Below the pieces are notes generated by a model. It searched no databases and had not been told where the DNA came from. It worked only from the letters and a program-made list of their open reading frames with translations. Below are positions 49,530 through 60,790 of a stretch of DNA of 64,000 bases, in pieces. Both the position numbers and the translations under genes were made by a program. This DNA comes from Cephalopachus bancanus (Eukaryota > Chordata > Mammalia > Primates > Tarsiidae). The stretch's first letter is position 1, and every line of letters begins with the position of its first letter. Location: positions 13,287,001 through 13,351,000 of the forward strand of contig JAPVLO010000019.1 in assembly GCA_027257055.1 (NCBI GenBank), in the 5' to 3' direction.

Positions 49530-52437
49530 TATTTATTTATTTAATTATAAAGATGCAGGGTACAATTCAGGGTTAGGTATACAAACGTTGATTATGCAAG
49601 TAACCCTGCTGATGAGGTATGCCCCTCCCTCCTCTAGCAGTTTCCCTCAACTGCCAATCTTACCCACCCTCCCCTAACAGTTTCCCACTACTGCCAATTG
49701 CTTTCTTACAGTATTATAATTGTTCAAGTTCTGCTTATAAGTGAGAGCATATGATACTCTGTTCTTTGTATCTGTGATAGATCACTGAGTATGATAGACA
49801 CTAAATCCAACCAAGTTGCTGCAAAGTTTGTATGTTTGTCCTTCTTTGTAGATGAATAATAGTCCATCGTGTATATGTACTACATTTTAAAATCTAGTCC
49901 GGCTTTGAAGGGCAACATGGTTGGTTCCATGTTTTTGCTATTGAGAATAGAGCTGCAACAAACATATGTGTGCAGGTATCTTTTTTGTAGAATGACTTGA
50001 GTTCCTCCGGGTATATTCCCAATAGGGGGATTGCTGGTCACATGGAAGGTCAATTTCTAGTTCTTTCAGATACCGCCACACTGTCTTTCAAAGAGGTTGC
50101 ACTAGTTTGCATTTCCACCAGCAGTGTAGAAGCGTTCCTTTTTCCCTGCATCCTTACCAGCATCTGTTGTTTGTTTTATTAATGATGGCCATTCTAACTG
50201 GGGTTAGGTGGCATCTCAGTGTGGTTTTGATATGAATTTCTCTGATGATGAGTGAGGCTGAGCACTTTTTCATGTGTCTGGTGGCTGTCTTTATAACTTC
50301 TTTTGAAAAGTTCTATTCATGTCTTTTGCCCACTTTTTAATAGGGCTGTTTGTTTGTTTGTTTCCTTTTGGTGCATTTGAGTTCCTTGTAGATCCTAGAT
50401 GTTAGGCCTTTGTCAGATACACAGTTGGCAAATATTTTTTCCCATTCTGTGGGCTGTCTCCCTGCTCTCTTGATGGTTTCTTTTGCTTTGCAGAAGCTCA
50501 TTAGTTTGATGAGGTCCTGCTTGTCTATCTTATTTCTTAAAGTATGGGCATTTAGGGTTCTGAATAGGAATTGATTGCCACTTCCAATTTCCATAAGGGT
50601 GTCTCCTGCGTTTTCTAAGATTCTCATAATTTGAGGTTTTACATTTAGGTCTTTGATCCATTTAGAGTTAATTTTTGAGTATGGTGATAGGTAGGGGTCC
50701 TATTTTACTCTTCTGCATGTGATCAGCCAGGTTTCCCAGCACCATTTACAGAATAGGTTCTCCTCTCCCCATTAGTTGTTGTCGGAGGCTTTGCCAAAGA
50801 TGAGTTGGTTGAGAAATTGAGACTTTGCTTCCGGAATTTCTATCCTGTTCCATTAGTCTATATGCCTGTTCAATACCAGGATATTTTGATTACTGTAGCC
50901 TTATAGTGAAGTTTAAAGTCTGTAAGTGTGATATCTTCTGCTTTGTTTTTTTGTTAAGGATTGCTTTGGCTATTCATGGTCATTTATATTTCCGCATGAA
51001 TTTCTGTATTTTCATTTCCAGGTCTGAGAAGAATGATATTGGTAACTTAATGGGTATTGCATTGAATCTGTAGATTGCCTTTGGTAGGACGGACATCTTA
51101 ACAATGTTGATTCTTCCTATCCATGAATATTTTTCCATTTGCTTGTCTTCTTGGATTTCTTTGAGCAGTGTTAGGGTTAGGATTAGGGTTAGGGTTAGGG
51201 TTAGGGTTAGGATTAATGAAAGGTCTTTCACTTCTCTGGTTAGGAAGATGCGGAGGTATTTTATTTTTTGTGTGTGACTATTGTGAGTGGAATTGTGCTT
51301 TTAATTTGGGTATCTGCCTGCTTGTTTTTAGTGTATAGGAATGCAACTGTCGTTTGCTCATTTATTTTGTACCCTGAGACTTTGCCAAAGTCCTTTATCA
51401 GTGCAAGCAGGTTTTTGACAGATTCACTTGGATTTTCAAGGTATAAGATCATATCAGCTGCAAAGACTTCTTCTTTTCCTATTTGGATTCCCTTGATTTC
51501 CTTCTCTTGTCTAATTGCCCTAGGTAGGAATTCCAACACAATGTTGAACAAGAGAGTGAGAGTGGGTAGCCTTGTCTTGTTCCAGTTTTCAGGGGAAATG
51601 TTTCCATTTTCTGTCCATTTAGCAATATGTTACCTGTGGGTTTATTGCAAATGGCACTTACTATTTTGAGGTATGTTCCTTCTATACCTATGTGTTTGAG
51701 GGATTTTTATCAAGAAGTGATGCTGGATTTTATCAAAAGCTTTTTCTGCGTCTAATGAGATAATCATGTGGTTCTTGTTTTTACATCTGTTGATATATTT
51801 AATTACATTTATGGTCTTGCAAATATTGAACCAGCCCTGGTCCTGAGGATGAAGCCTACTTGGTCATGGTGGATGATTTTTGAGATGTGTTTTTGGATCC
51901 GATTGCTAGAATCTTATTGGCGATTTTTGCATCTATGTTCATAAGGGGTATTGGCCCGTAGTGCTCTTTTTTGTTGGATCTTTACCAGGTTTGGCTATCA
52001 GTGTGATGTTAACTTCGTAAAATGATTTGGGGAGAAGTCCATATTTCTCAATTGCCTGGAATACTTTCAATAGGATTGGTATCAGCTCCTCCTTGTACAT
52101 TTTGTAGAATTCTGCTGGAAAGACATCCAGTCCAGGTTTTTTTGTGGGATTTTTTTTTTTGTAGGTAGTTTTTGTATGACAGAGTCAATTTCCTGGGTGG
52201 TTATTGGTTTATTTATTACCTCAATGTCTTCTTGTTTCAACCTGAGGAAGTTTGTGATGTCAGAAAGTCCTTCATTTCATTTAGGCTATCAAGTTTGTTT
52301 CCATATAGGTGTACATAGTAATCTCTGATAATCTTTTGGTATATCTTCGAGGTCAGTTGTGATTTGAGCTTTTGTATTTTTGATTGTGTTTATTTGGGTT
52401 TTTTCTCCTTTTTTCTTGGTCATTCTGGTGAAGAGTC
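49530..52437 (-). mobile_element. L1 LINE, 5'-truncated, minus strand, with telomeric repeat block
   Basis: The L1 3' end lies on the left near 49530 and ORF2 is on the right. Open fragments include 51261-51551 (96 codons), with '[17 protein letters not shown]' and a damaged catalytic motif that now reads FAAD instead of FADD. Another at 50980-51231 contains '[15 protein letters not shown]'. The right edge is near 52437, in the linker before the RT domain. A TTAGGG array interrupts ORF2 at 51171-51215. Confidence 0.85.
51171..51215 (+). repeat. Interstitial telomeric repeat (TTAGGG)n
   Basis: Seven and a half units of the vertebrate telomere hexamer, two of them ttagga, lie inside L1 ORF2 sequence. 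They replace roughly a dozen L1 bases seen at the same place in the L1 at 22090-22120. Confidence 0.95.
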
Positions 52438-52720
52438 CATCATAGGGGGAAGGTGGATCTGATTGAGCACTCCACACCTGCTGTTTAGTTGCCTGCAGTT
52501 TTTGGTCAAAAACGTCTGAACATTCAGCACAGTATGGGCAGGTGCATTGCCATGGTAGAAGTACTAGTCACCTATTTGCCACAATTCAGGACATTTCTTC
52601 AGCAAATTATGACTCAACATTCTCAAAACTTCCAGATAAAAACTTTGGTAGACGATTTGATTTTGGGGAACAAATTCCAAGTGTACTACCAGACTTCCAA
52701 ATGATAATTCCAGGTTTTTG
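52438..52720 (-). pseudogene. mariner-type transposase relic
   Basis: On the minus strand the sequence translates, with stops, to 'PELWQIGD' followed by 'YFYHGNAPAHTVLNVQTFL' (about 52590-52505). This matches the mariner transposase block around its second catalytic Asp, the 'HDNAPAH' motif, where Gly now replaces Asp. Upstream sequence to about 52720 is probably the same element but is too decayed to align by eye. It abuts the L1 right edge. Inactive. Confidence 0.65.
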
Positions 52721-53750
52721 GGGGGTCATCCCTCGTAGTATACATTTAACTCTGTACAAACATCTTTTGACTACATGTGTTTCTTCTTCTATTGTTCATT
52801 TATGTTATTTTTATTTTATTTTAGTTCGTTAGACTTTAATAGTTTATATTTTATGAAACTAGCTTTTTCACCCCTGTTATATGTGTGACTTTTTATCTTT
52901 GTTTTAAAGGTACAAAAATTTGCTGATTTTTATGGGATGTTGGCATCTTACTTCTATCTCAAGAGTATAAAAATGTTCTTTATAAGCCTTTTAACTTTTA
53001 TTTTTTTTTTTAGGCATACTCTTAAATTTCCGTTCTCATTGTTCAATTAAAGAACACCAGTCCACCAACAGCATGTTTTAAATCTTAGTCACCATTGTAT
53101 ATTAACTGTGAATAATTAAAGTACAAACTTCACTGATAGTTCTTCAGTACACAAATTACTACATGTAGTAATAGATGCACACTATGGTCAATTGCAAGTC
53201 ACACCACATATTTTAAAGTCTGTTGAAGATCCGTCACTGTGCGTCTCTTATTCTGTTTAAACATAGATAGCAAAACATATGGGTGTGTTGCCTTGATTCT
53301 CTGCAATAAACCCATATTGTACTTTAAAATAATAGTTACTCAAAAGAGGGATAGACCAAAAATGATGAACATCCAGCAAACAAAAAGTGTTGAACTGAAC
53401 GTGAACTTCAAATTGAATAAAAGTGAAATTATCCAATATATAGCTGATATGAGAATGCTGACACTCCTGCCATTTGAAAGACACTAGGTATGCAGCAAGA
53501 GGAATTTAGTGGCACCAAACTTATCAATGTATTATTAATTAATAAGGTGAATATGATGACAATGATGATATCTTAGAGAAAATGACACTGGCAAACACCT
53601 CACATTAAAAGAACCCTTCTAGATATTTCACAACCTTCAAGGCACAAAAAATAAAATGTTAAAAGCTAATCCAAACTTCTGGCAATTCACCAAGGCATAG
53701 AAAAGATGAACTCCATACAAGTTATACAATGAGAAGAAGGCAGACATTAT
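52721..53750. other. Non-genic sequence
   Basis: No gene recognised. Chance frames (82 codons at 53239-53487) have no domain. Confidence 0.4.
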
Positions 53751-53757
53751 TCAAGCC

Positions 53758-54063
53758 TTTTGTTGTTGTTGTTGTTGTTTTTGAGGCCTCACTCTGTTGC
53801 CCAGGCTCAGGTGTACAGTGGCATGATCATAACTCACTGCAGCCTTGACCTCATGGACTCAGGCAATCCTTCTTGCCTCAGCTTCCTGAGTAGCTGGGAC
53901 TACAGGTGCATGCCACCATGCCCAGCTACATTTTTTTTTTTTTTGTAGAGATGAGGTCTCCCTGTGTTGCCCAGGCTAGTCTTGAACTCCTGACCTCATG
54001 AAACCCTCCTGCCTTGGCCTTCCAAACTGCTGGGATTATTGGTATAAGCCACCTCACCTGACC
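53758..54063 (-). mobile_element. Alu SINE of old AluJ type, minus strand
   Basis: Starts with (TTG)n as the decayed tail, then 'ggtgtacagtggcatgatcataactcactgcagcc' and 'tttgtagagatgaggtctccctgtgttgccc'. Unlike most copies here it lacks the 'gatttattgtagag' signature and reads as ancestral AluJ, so it predates the lineage-specific expansion. Confidence 0.93.
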
Positions 54064-55195
54064 CAAGCTCCTGTAATTTTTTTTGCCCCAAATAAACAAA
54101 AAACCATAATTCTCAGTGTTCCTGATGTTTCACATTATCATTTTACTAAATAAATTTTTATTTTATTATATTTCTATTTTCCTGTACATTTATATGCAGC
54201 AGTAAGCGAGTCTAAATGTTTTGTGGAAAAAACTTAAACAATGATAATTGTTTCCATTGATCATGAGAATCATCCTGCACAGTTTCAACTTGCTGAGTCA
54301 TATTCATGGTCCTGTACTAACATACAAGCAAGAACTGCCTGTCTTGCTTTTACCTTTAATTCCTTATTTCATCTAGTATTTACTTTTTGGAACTGTATAA
54401 CACAGAAGATTATTGTATAAGGTAGAAATTTATTTTTTTCTTAATAATGAGATATATGAGTATCTTAACACCACATATTGAATAGTATTCTCCTTGCTGA
54501 TTAGCAATACCATTTATTTTCTTAGCTCAGTTCCACATATAAGTGGATCTTTCTCGGTATTCTAATATGCTTTAATGGTCATAGTCTATCCCTGCCTCCC
54601 TACCATGACATTTTAATTAAAATGTGTGTAGTAAATATTGATATTTCAAATTGAAAGTTTTGACAAGATTGGGCATGTTCAGGATAAAATGTTTCAGAAG
54701 CTTCTTAGCTCTTCTTGGTCCTTTGGCCTGCCATGTAAATCTAAAAATAGGATGATAAATTCTTTCAAATTTGAACTACATAGAGTGAGACTAATTTATA
54801 ACATATATACACATTTAGAACATTATTTTCCAGTGAAATTGAAGCTTTATCATTATAGTGTAGTCTCTTTATCCACAAATTTTCTTTTTTTTTAACTTAA
54901 CTCCATGTTGTCTGTTGATATTAATTAAACTTTAACTTTACCAGGTTTCCTTGGATTGTTAATTTTTCTAGTATATCTTTTGACATCTATTTGAAAGTGT
55001 ATGTATTCATTCAATGCTTTAGATGTGTTCTTGAAACACCATAAAACTAGATGTTGTAAACTTTTTTGTCCCAATCTGATAGCCCCTTTTCTTTTAACTT
55101 GCAAGTTTAAATAATTTACGTTTATGTACATTTTGATATATTTGACATGATTTCACTATGTAACTTGTATTTCCTTTGTCTTGCATTTTTTAAGC
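54064..55195. other. AT-rich non-genic sequence
   Basis: No gene or named repeat. Confidence 0.4.
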
Positions 55196-55204
55196 TTTTT
55201 GTTT

Positions 55205-55500
55205 TCTTTCTTTTTTTTTTTCTTGAGTTGGAGTCTCACTCTGTCACCCAGACTGGAGTGCAGTGGCCGCTCCCGGCCACCGCAGCCTCCACCTGCGGGG
55301 CTCCGGTGATCCTTCCGCCTCAGCCTTCCAAGTAGCCGGAATTACAGGCATGCGCTACCACGCCCGGCTGATTTTTTGATTTATTGTAGAGATGAGGTCT
55401 CACTGTCCAGGCAGGTCTTGAGCCCGCGGGTTCAGGCAATCCACTCACCTCAGCCTCCCAAAGGCGTGGGATTATAGGCTGAGCCACTGGCCCAACCGCT
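55205..55500 (-). mobile_element. Young-type Alu SINE, minus strand
   Basis: Poly(T) then 'gagttggagtctcactctgtcacccagactgg', 'ggccgctcccggcc' and the short 'ctcactgtccaggcaggtct' form. It ends near 55497 beside a second T-run, so the duplication is masked by T tracts. Confidence 0.93.
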
Positions 55501-55547
55501 TTTTTTTTTTTTCTATTTTGCTTTTGTAATTGTATGGAAGTTGAAAA

Positions 55548-55590
55548 AAAAATATCTATATATATATCTATATATATATATAGATAGATA

Positions 55591-55621
<31 letters not shown>

Positions 55622-55818
55622 CCTTTAATCACTTTCCTTGAATCATTTCCATGCATATTTAGTCTAACTTTACCATCCATGTCTTCTTACATTAATTACA
55701 CTCTCTTAACATGCAAAAAAAAATATTACCCAACATTTTTGGGGTCTTTTTTGTAAGATATATGTATCTATAGGTAGATATATATATATAGATATATATC
55801 TCTCTCTATATATATAAC
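55548..55818 (+). repeat. (TA)n/(TCTA)n microsatellites, two blocks
   Basis: Blocks at about 55552-55622 and 55758-55818 alternate (ta)n, 'agatagata' and (tc)n. The central unique part is about 135 bases. Similar arrays on both sides suggest one expanded and divided tract. Confidence 0.9.
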
Positions 55819-56137
55819 ATTAACCGCTTTAACCATTTTTAAGTGTTTATTCACATAACAATAACCACCACGTATCTCCAGGTCTTTTTTCATCTTACCA
55901 AACTGCAACCATTAACAATAGCTCCCCATTCCCTTTTCCCTGCCCAGCCCAGGGTGGCCACCATTCTACTTTCTGTCTTTGTGACTTGACTGCTCTAGGT
56001 ACCACATGCAAGAGGAATCATCCAGTATTTGACCTTTTGTGATTGTGGCACCATTTAGTATAATGCCTATAAGATTCATCCAGTTTTAGAGTGTCAGAAT
56101 TTTCTTCATCTTTAATGCTGAACAATATTACATTATT

Positions 56138-56255
56138 GGCGGGGTATGGTTGCTCATGCCTGTAATGCCAGCACTTTGAGAGGCCGAGGTGAGAGGATCC
56201 GTTGAGCCCAGCAGTTTGAGATCAGCCTGGGCAACAGAGTGAGACCTTGTCTTTT
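56138..56255 (+). mobile_element. Free left Alu monomer (FLAM-type)
   Basis: Reads 'ggcggggtatggttgctcatgcc', then 'gatcagcctgggcaacagagtgagacc', and then stops in an A-rich end without a right arm, as expected for a monomer. Confidence 0.8.
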
Positions 56256-56258
56256 AAA

Positions 56259-57137
56259 AGGAATTTTTAGGCAGTTTGAATCGCCGTGCGGTGGAGGAGT
56301 AGGTGGTGGGATCTCGTTGTGTGTCTGATTAGCCCTTTCTTTGCTTTGCTTGTTTGAGCTTCAGCAGAATTCGAAATGGCTGGCGGCAAGGCTGGGAAGG
56401 ACTCCGGAAAGGCCAAGACAAAGGCGGTTTCCCGCTCCCTGAGAGCCAGCTTGCAGTTCCCAGTGGGCCGCATCCATCGACAGGCATGGACGTGTGGGCG
56501 CCACCGCCGTCGTGTACAGCGCAGCCATCCTGGAGTACCTCACCGCAGAGGTACTTGAACTGGCAGGAAATTCATCAAAAGACTTGAAAGTAAAGCGTAT
56601 CACCCCTCCTCACTTGCAACTTGCCATTCGTGGAGTTGAAGAATTGGATTCTCTCATCAAGGCTACAACTGCTGGTGGTGGTGTCATTCCACACATCCAC
56701 AAATCTCTGACTGGGAAGAAAGGACAGCAGAAGACTGTCTAGAGGATGCTTGGATTCCTTATATTCTCGGGACTCTAAATACTCTTAGCAGCTGTCCAGT
56801 ATTGGTGATTCCAGTGGACTGTATCTCTGTGAAAAACACAATTTTGCCTTTTTGTAATTCTATTTGAGCAAGTTGGAAGTTTAATTAACTTTCTAATCAA
56901 CCAAATTTCTGCATTCGAGTCTTAACCATATTTAAGTGTTACTGTGGCTTCAAAGAAGCTATTGATTCCGAAGTAGTGGGTTTTGATTGAGTTGACTGTT
57001 TTAAAAAACTGTTTAGATTTTAATTGTGATGCAGAAGTTATAGTAACAAACATTTGGTTGTGTACAGACGTTATTTCCACTCTGGTGGATAAGCTCAATA
57101 AAGGTCATTTCCCAAACTAAAAAAAAAGAAATTTTTA
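56259..57137 (+). pseudogene. H2AZ1: H2A.Z histone processed pseudogene
   Basis: This is an intronless copy of the histone variant H2A.Z mRNA. A 5'UTR-like leader from about 56271 is followed by an ATG at 56376 ('[20 protein letters not shown]'). The coding copy runs to a TAG at 56740-56742, then a long 3'UTR with AATAAA at 57097-57102 and an A-run at 57119. Imperfect duplications (aggaattttta, agaaattttta) lie at 56259-56269 and 57127-57137. The coding copy is 367 bases against 387 for a 128-codon H2A.Z: 20 bases are missing just after 'FPVGRIHR' (near 56481), which shifts the frame and ends it at 56558. The C-terminal histone fold and 'GKKGQQKTV' tail remain open in another frame (56494-56742). 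Several amino-acid changes are also present. Known function of the parent: nucleosome variant at promoters. This copy should be dead. Confidence 0.95.
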
Positions 57138-57144
57138 AAAAAAA

Positions 57145-57445
57145 ATTTGACCAAGCATGGTGGCTCAAGCCTGTAATCCTAGCACTTTGGGAGACTGAGG
57201 CTAGAGGACTGCCTGAGCCCAGGAGTTCAAGATAATCTGAGCAACTTGGTGAGATCTTGTCTCCACAATAAATAAAAAAAAATTAGCCAGGCATAGTAGT
57301 ATGTGTCTGTAGTTCTGGCTACTTGGAAGGCTGAGGAGGAAGGATTGCTGGAGTCCAGCAGGTCAACGCTGGGGTGGCTGTGAATATGCCACTGCACTCC
57401 AGTCTGGGTGAAGGAGTGAGACCCTACCTCAAAAAAAAAAAAAAG
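57145..57445 (+). mobile_element. Alu SINE, plus strand
   Basis: Head near 57149 ('gaccaagcatggtggctcaagcc'), linker 'acaataaataaaaaaaaattag', tail of about 14 A at 57431. It follows directly after the histone pseudogene tail. An older copy retaining 'gagcaacttggtgagatc'. Confidence 0.92.
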
Positions 57446-57622
57446 AAAAAAATTAGCCAAGTGTGATGACCTGCACCTGTATTCCCAACTACTTGGGAGG
57501 TTGAGGCAGGAGGATTGCCTGAGCCCAGGAGTTTATGGCTGCAATGAACCATCTGTGCCACTGCACTCCAGTCTGGGCAACAGAGTGAAACTCTGACTAA
57601 CCCCCCCCCAAAAAAAAACACA
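57446..57622 (+). mobile_element. Extra right Alu arm, forming a three-arm composite
   Basis: After the A-tail the sequence begins again at 'aaaaaaattagccaagtgtgatgacctgcacctg'. It runs through a second complete right arm to 'cagagtgaaactctgac', then a (C)9 and an A-run. It lacks its own left arm. Confidence 0.85.
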
Positions 57623-57905
57623 ATTGATTAATTGATTGTATGCATGTAAAAAATCCGTGAATGGAAACTTGATTTGCATCTACCTTTTTGCTAGTGAGAC
57701 TATCTCTACTGTAAACAAAAATGTATTATTATCTTTGTGTTTTAAGTATATACTGAGAATTGAATTTGCTGGATTCTTTTAAGAATATATTCATAACTGA
57801 ATTTGCTGGATCATATGGTACTTTTATTTTCGTCTATGAGGAATTGTCATTCTGTTTTCCACAATGGCAGCACCGTTTTACATTCCCACCAGCAATATAT
57901 TAGAA

Positions 57906-60285
57906 AACAAAATGTATATAGATGAGCAACAGAATAGCATACAATAGAAGTACAAATAAAGAATGTAGACTTTAGAACAATATTTTCCAAGTATGGATCT
58001 TGTGTTTTCTGAAGTACGCATTTAAAAGCCTTTTCCTACCATATCCCAGACAGAAAATGAATTTGGGTATGTTCATATTTGAGAAATACTAGTAAAAGGG
58101 AGGAGATGCTACTTTCAATCGTGCTTTGAAAAAGTGGTTTTAAAGAACTGAGTTTGTCAATAGACTGAACATCAAGTGAAGAGAGAGTAATTGAAAGAGT
58201 TTCCAGAGAGATACAAGTGGAAGAGGCCTTAAGTATAAGTAATAGAATTATTCTTGAAGTGTAAGATGCCTGCTTAACCTTTCTTTCCTTCAATGTACTG
58301 CAATAAACTCGTTAGAGAAAAGATGATTACTACAGTAACTTATTAAAAGAAACAAAAGTTGCTAACTGATAAGCTGTTTAAAGTATAACGGAAATGATAG
58401 CAGGAAGACTGCTGCACATACGGGTTATTAACCCCCCAAAAAAGTTTTATTGACTTTAACAAAGAATATATTTTTGAAGTAAATGACACAGTAGTTACTC
58501 ATTTGAATTAATCATAAGGTTGCTTTAAGAAGCTGGAATGTTGTAGTCAACTCAGTGAACAAATTCTGAGTCTGTCAGCATCATTTAATGGCATTTCCAA
58601 ATAAAAAAAATATGAACTAGTATATTTTTCATTATACTTATCTTCTCAGGCTCAGTCCAGATATAACAGGTCTCAGACTCATTGTCATATTTTGTAAGTA
58701 CTTACTATGTACACTCTAAGGTGCTCTACATTATTTCACAAACCTCCAAGGAATGAACTTAGCTCTACTCAAAATATATATGCTTCATTAAAGAGTATAC
58801 ATCAACCGAAGGAAAAGAAAAATATCTACCATATTTGTGAACGCATGCCAATTAGTTTTGGAATCATTTAAATAACACAGATGTGTGAATTTAGTTTACT
58901 TAGGTTTCTGAATATACAGCATATGCTGATTTTGAAATCTAAACACTGTAAGAGCAGCTGTGAAGTGATGAAAGTGATCACATCATGTTAGCCTTAATCA
59001 GAATGGCTCTTGAGACAGTAATGGAGTTGATATGCTGAAAGAAACAGCTGGCTTTGTTTTGCATTATAATTCCCAGCAATATGGAGGAAACCCAGCTGCT
59101 GATAATTCTGATTAATTATGTATCAAACTACAGTTTTATTTTTTCTGTAATAGTTGAACACAACGTTTCTAAGATTTTCTAGTTATTTAAAAAATATATT
59201 AAGGACAGCTACTTTCACAGAATTTGATTTTATATATGAAATTATAGAGAAACTGATTTAGGATGTGATGAAACTGCTTCAGCGACAGCGTTTGAGTGCA
59301 CCTAGTGGTAAATTTTGACCTTGTCAGTGGGAGACAGCTGAATTATGATTCAGCTTCTGTGAAAAATGATATGTCTCCAATATTAGATTAATTTCCTGTA
59401 AACTTTACTCTTCTGCATTACCAAACCTTGTAAATGTCATCTTTATCCATCATCTTGAGGTATTTTGATGTTGCTTGTATAGTAATTTTGATTTCATTTT
59501 CAGTTTTTCTAAAGAGACAGTTATTTCCCTATTAAATCACACCCTACATTTTTATTACAAATTTCATCAAAGGATCCATAATATCCCTTCTAAAAATTAC
59601 TAATGCTAGTTTAGTTTCCAAGTAAATTAGGAGACAGAGGAAGGGGTAAGATGGAGAGTCAGAGAATAACTATTATCCTGAAATTAATATATTTTCTTTC
59701 ATACAATATGCAAATAATATATTACTAACTGCTGGCTATTTCTTTTTCCATGAATGCATTGTTTTTATAAAATATGAAATTACTAACCACTCAAGTTTAT
59801 AATAACTTCATTAGAATGTAAAGAATGCTGTAAAAGTGAGCAGGGGACCTGGTGTTCTAGTACTGGGTCAACTACATCTATTATTTTCCATGAAAAAGAT
59901 ACTCAGTTTCAATAGACCTCTCTTTATTGGTTTACCAAAAGGATGTAAAGTATCCATTACAAAGTTTGCTTTTAGTTCAAGAGTTCCACAAAGCTGTAAG
60001 TATATCACACTTAAAAGACAAATAATTTTTCTATTTCTTCCACTTCTAAATTTTATGCATAAACATATGTAGATTCAAACAAATGTATTCATTCAGAATG
60101 CATGCATTGGTTATATTTTATGCAAAAATATAAAAATTACTATTGATGTGAAACATTGCAAAAATGGTCACAATACTTTACAACAAACTACATCATATGA
60201 TAGAATCTCTTTCTCCACTGTTATAATCTAGACCTGTTGTTCTATGACATGCTTTGAGCTATTATTACAGCAGTGACATTGTGCC
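57906..60285. other. Non-genic, mostly unique DNA
   Basis: About 2.4 kb without a supportable gene. The part at about 58900-59400 has more balanced composition with repeated CAGCTG and TAAT motifs and is a candidate conserved non-coding element. MIR-like wording ('agtacttactatgtacactc') lies near 58695. Confidence 0.45.
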
Positions 60286-60289
60286 ATTT

Positions 60290-60565
60290 CTGACACTAGG
60301 CCTACAGAATTCTAGCACGCTTCTCTCTTGAAACTCTGAACTGCTCTGACAAAAAGCCCAGGTTATTCTACTGAATTTTAAGAGATATCCTGCCAACCCT
60401 AGAGGCCATTTTCAACTGTATGCCCAGGTCCAGTTGAGAGGCAGAAAAGCCATTTGGGTGAACCCAACCCAAATTATCAAACTCTAGAATTGTGAGCTAA
60501 ATAAATGTTGTTTATTTTAAGCTACTATGTTTTGGAGTAGTTAATTATGCAGCAATAAATAACCA
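60290..60565 (+). repeat. Old repeat 3' end (L1M/LTR type, unassigned)
   Basis: 'tctagaattgtgagctaaataaatgttg' then 'ttttaagctactatgttttgg' and 'attatgcagcaataaataacc' form a widely repeated mammalian 3'-end block. I could not name the family with certainty. Confidence 0.5.
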
Positions 60566-60582
60566 ATATAGAAATTAACATT

Positions 60583-60790
60583 CATCGAGCTTCTACCATA
60601 TGTCAGGCATTAGTTCAAGCATGCGACATAGGCTGTCTCATTATTATCCTTACTCCAGTCTCTAAGTAGAAATTATATTTATTCCCTGAGCTTACAAATG
60701 ATGAACATAAAGAATAGAGTTTTACTTAACTTGCCTAAGGTTACAGAGCTAGCAAGCTGTCAAGCCATGCTGTCATTCGGACATCAAGTG
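60583..60790 (-). repeat. MIR SINE, nearly full length, minus strand
   Basis: 'catcgagcttctaccatatgtcaggcattag', 'ctgtctcattattatcctt', 'cttacaaatgatgaa' and 'cttgcctaaggttacagagctagcaagctgtcaagcc' follow MIR core and 3' order on the minus strand. Confidence 0.8.

Larger units (their letters stand above)
55820..57905 (-). repeat. Old L1M 3' end, split by later insertions
   Basis: The left part at 55820-56132 has 'ttaaccatttttaagtgt', 'tccccattcccttttccc' and 'accaccattctac'-like wording of an L1M 3'UTR on the minus strand. The right part at about 57630-57905 has 'ttttccacaatggcagcaccgttttacattcccaccagcaat'. Together they form one relic opened by the insertions listed between 56138 and 57622. 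Confidence 0.65.

Noticed and set aside
56376..56742. Functional H2A.Z gene
   Set aside because: A 20-base deletion shifts the frame, introns are absent, and an A-run with flanking duplications shows a processed copy.
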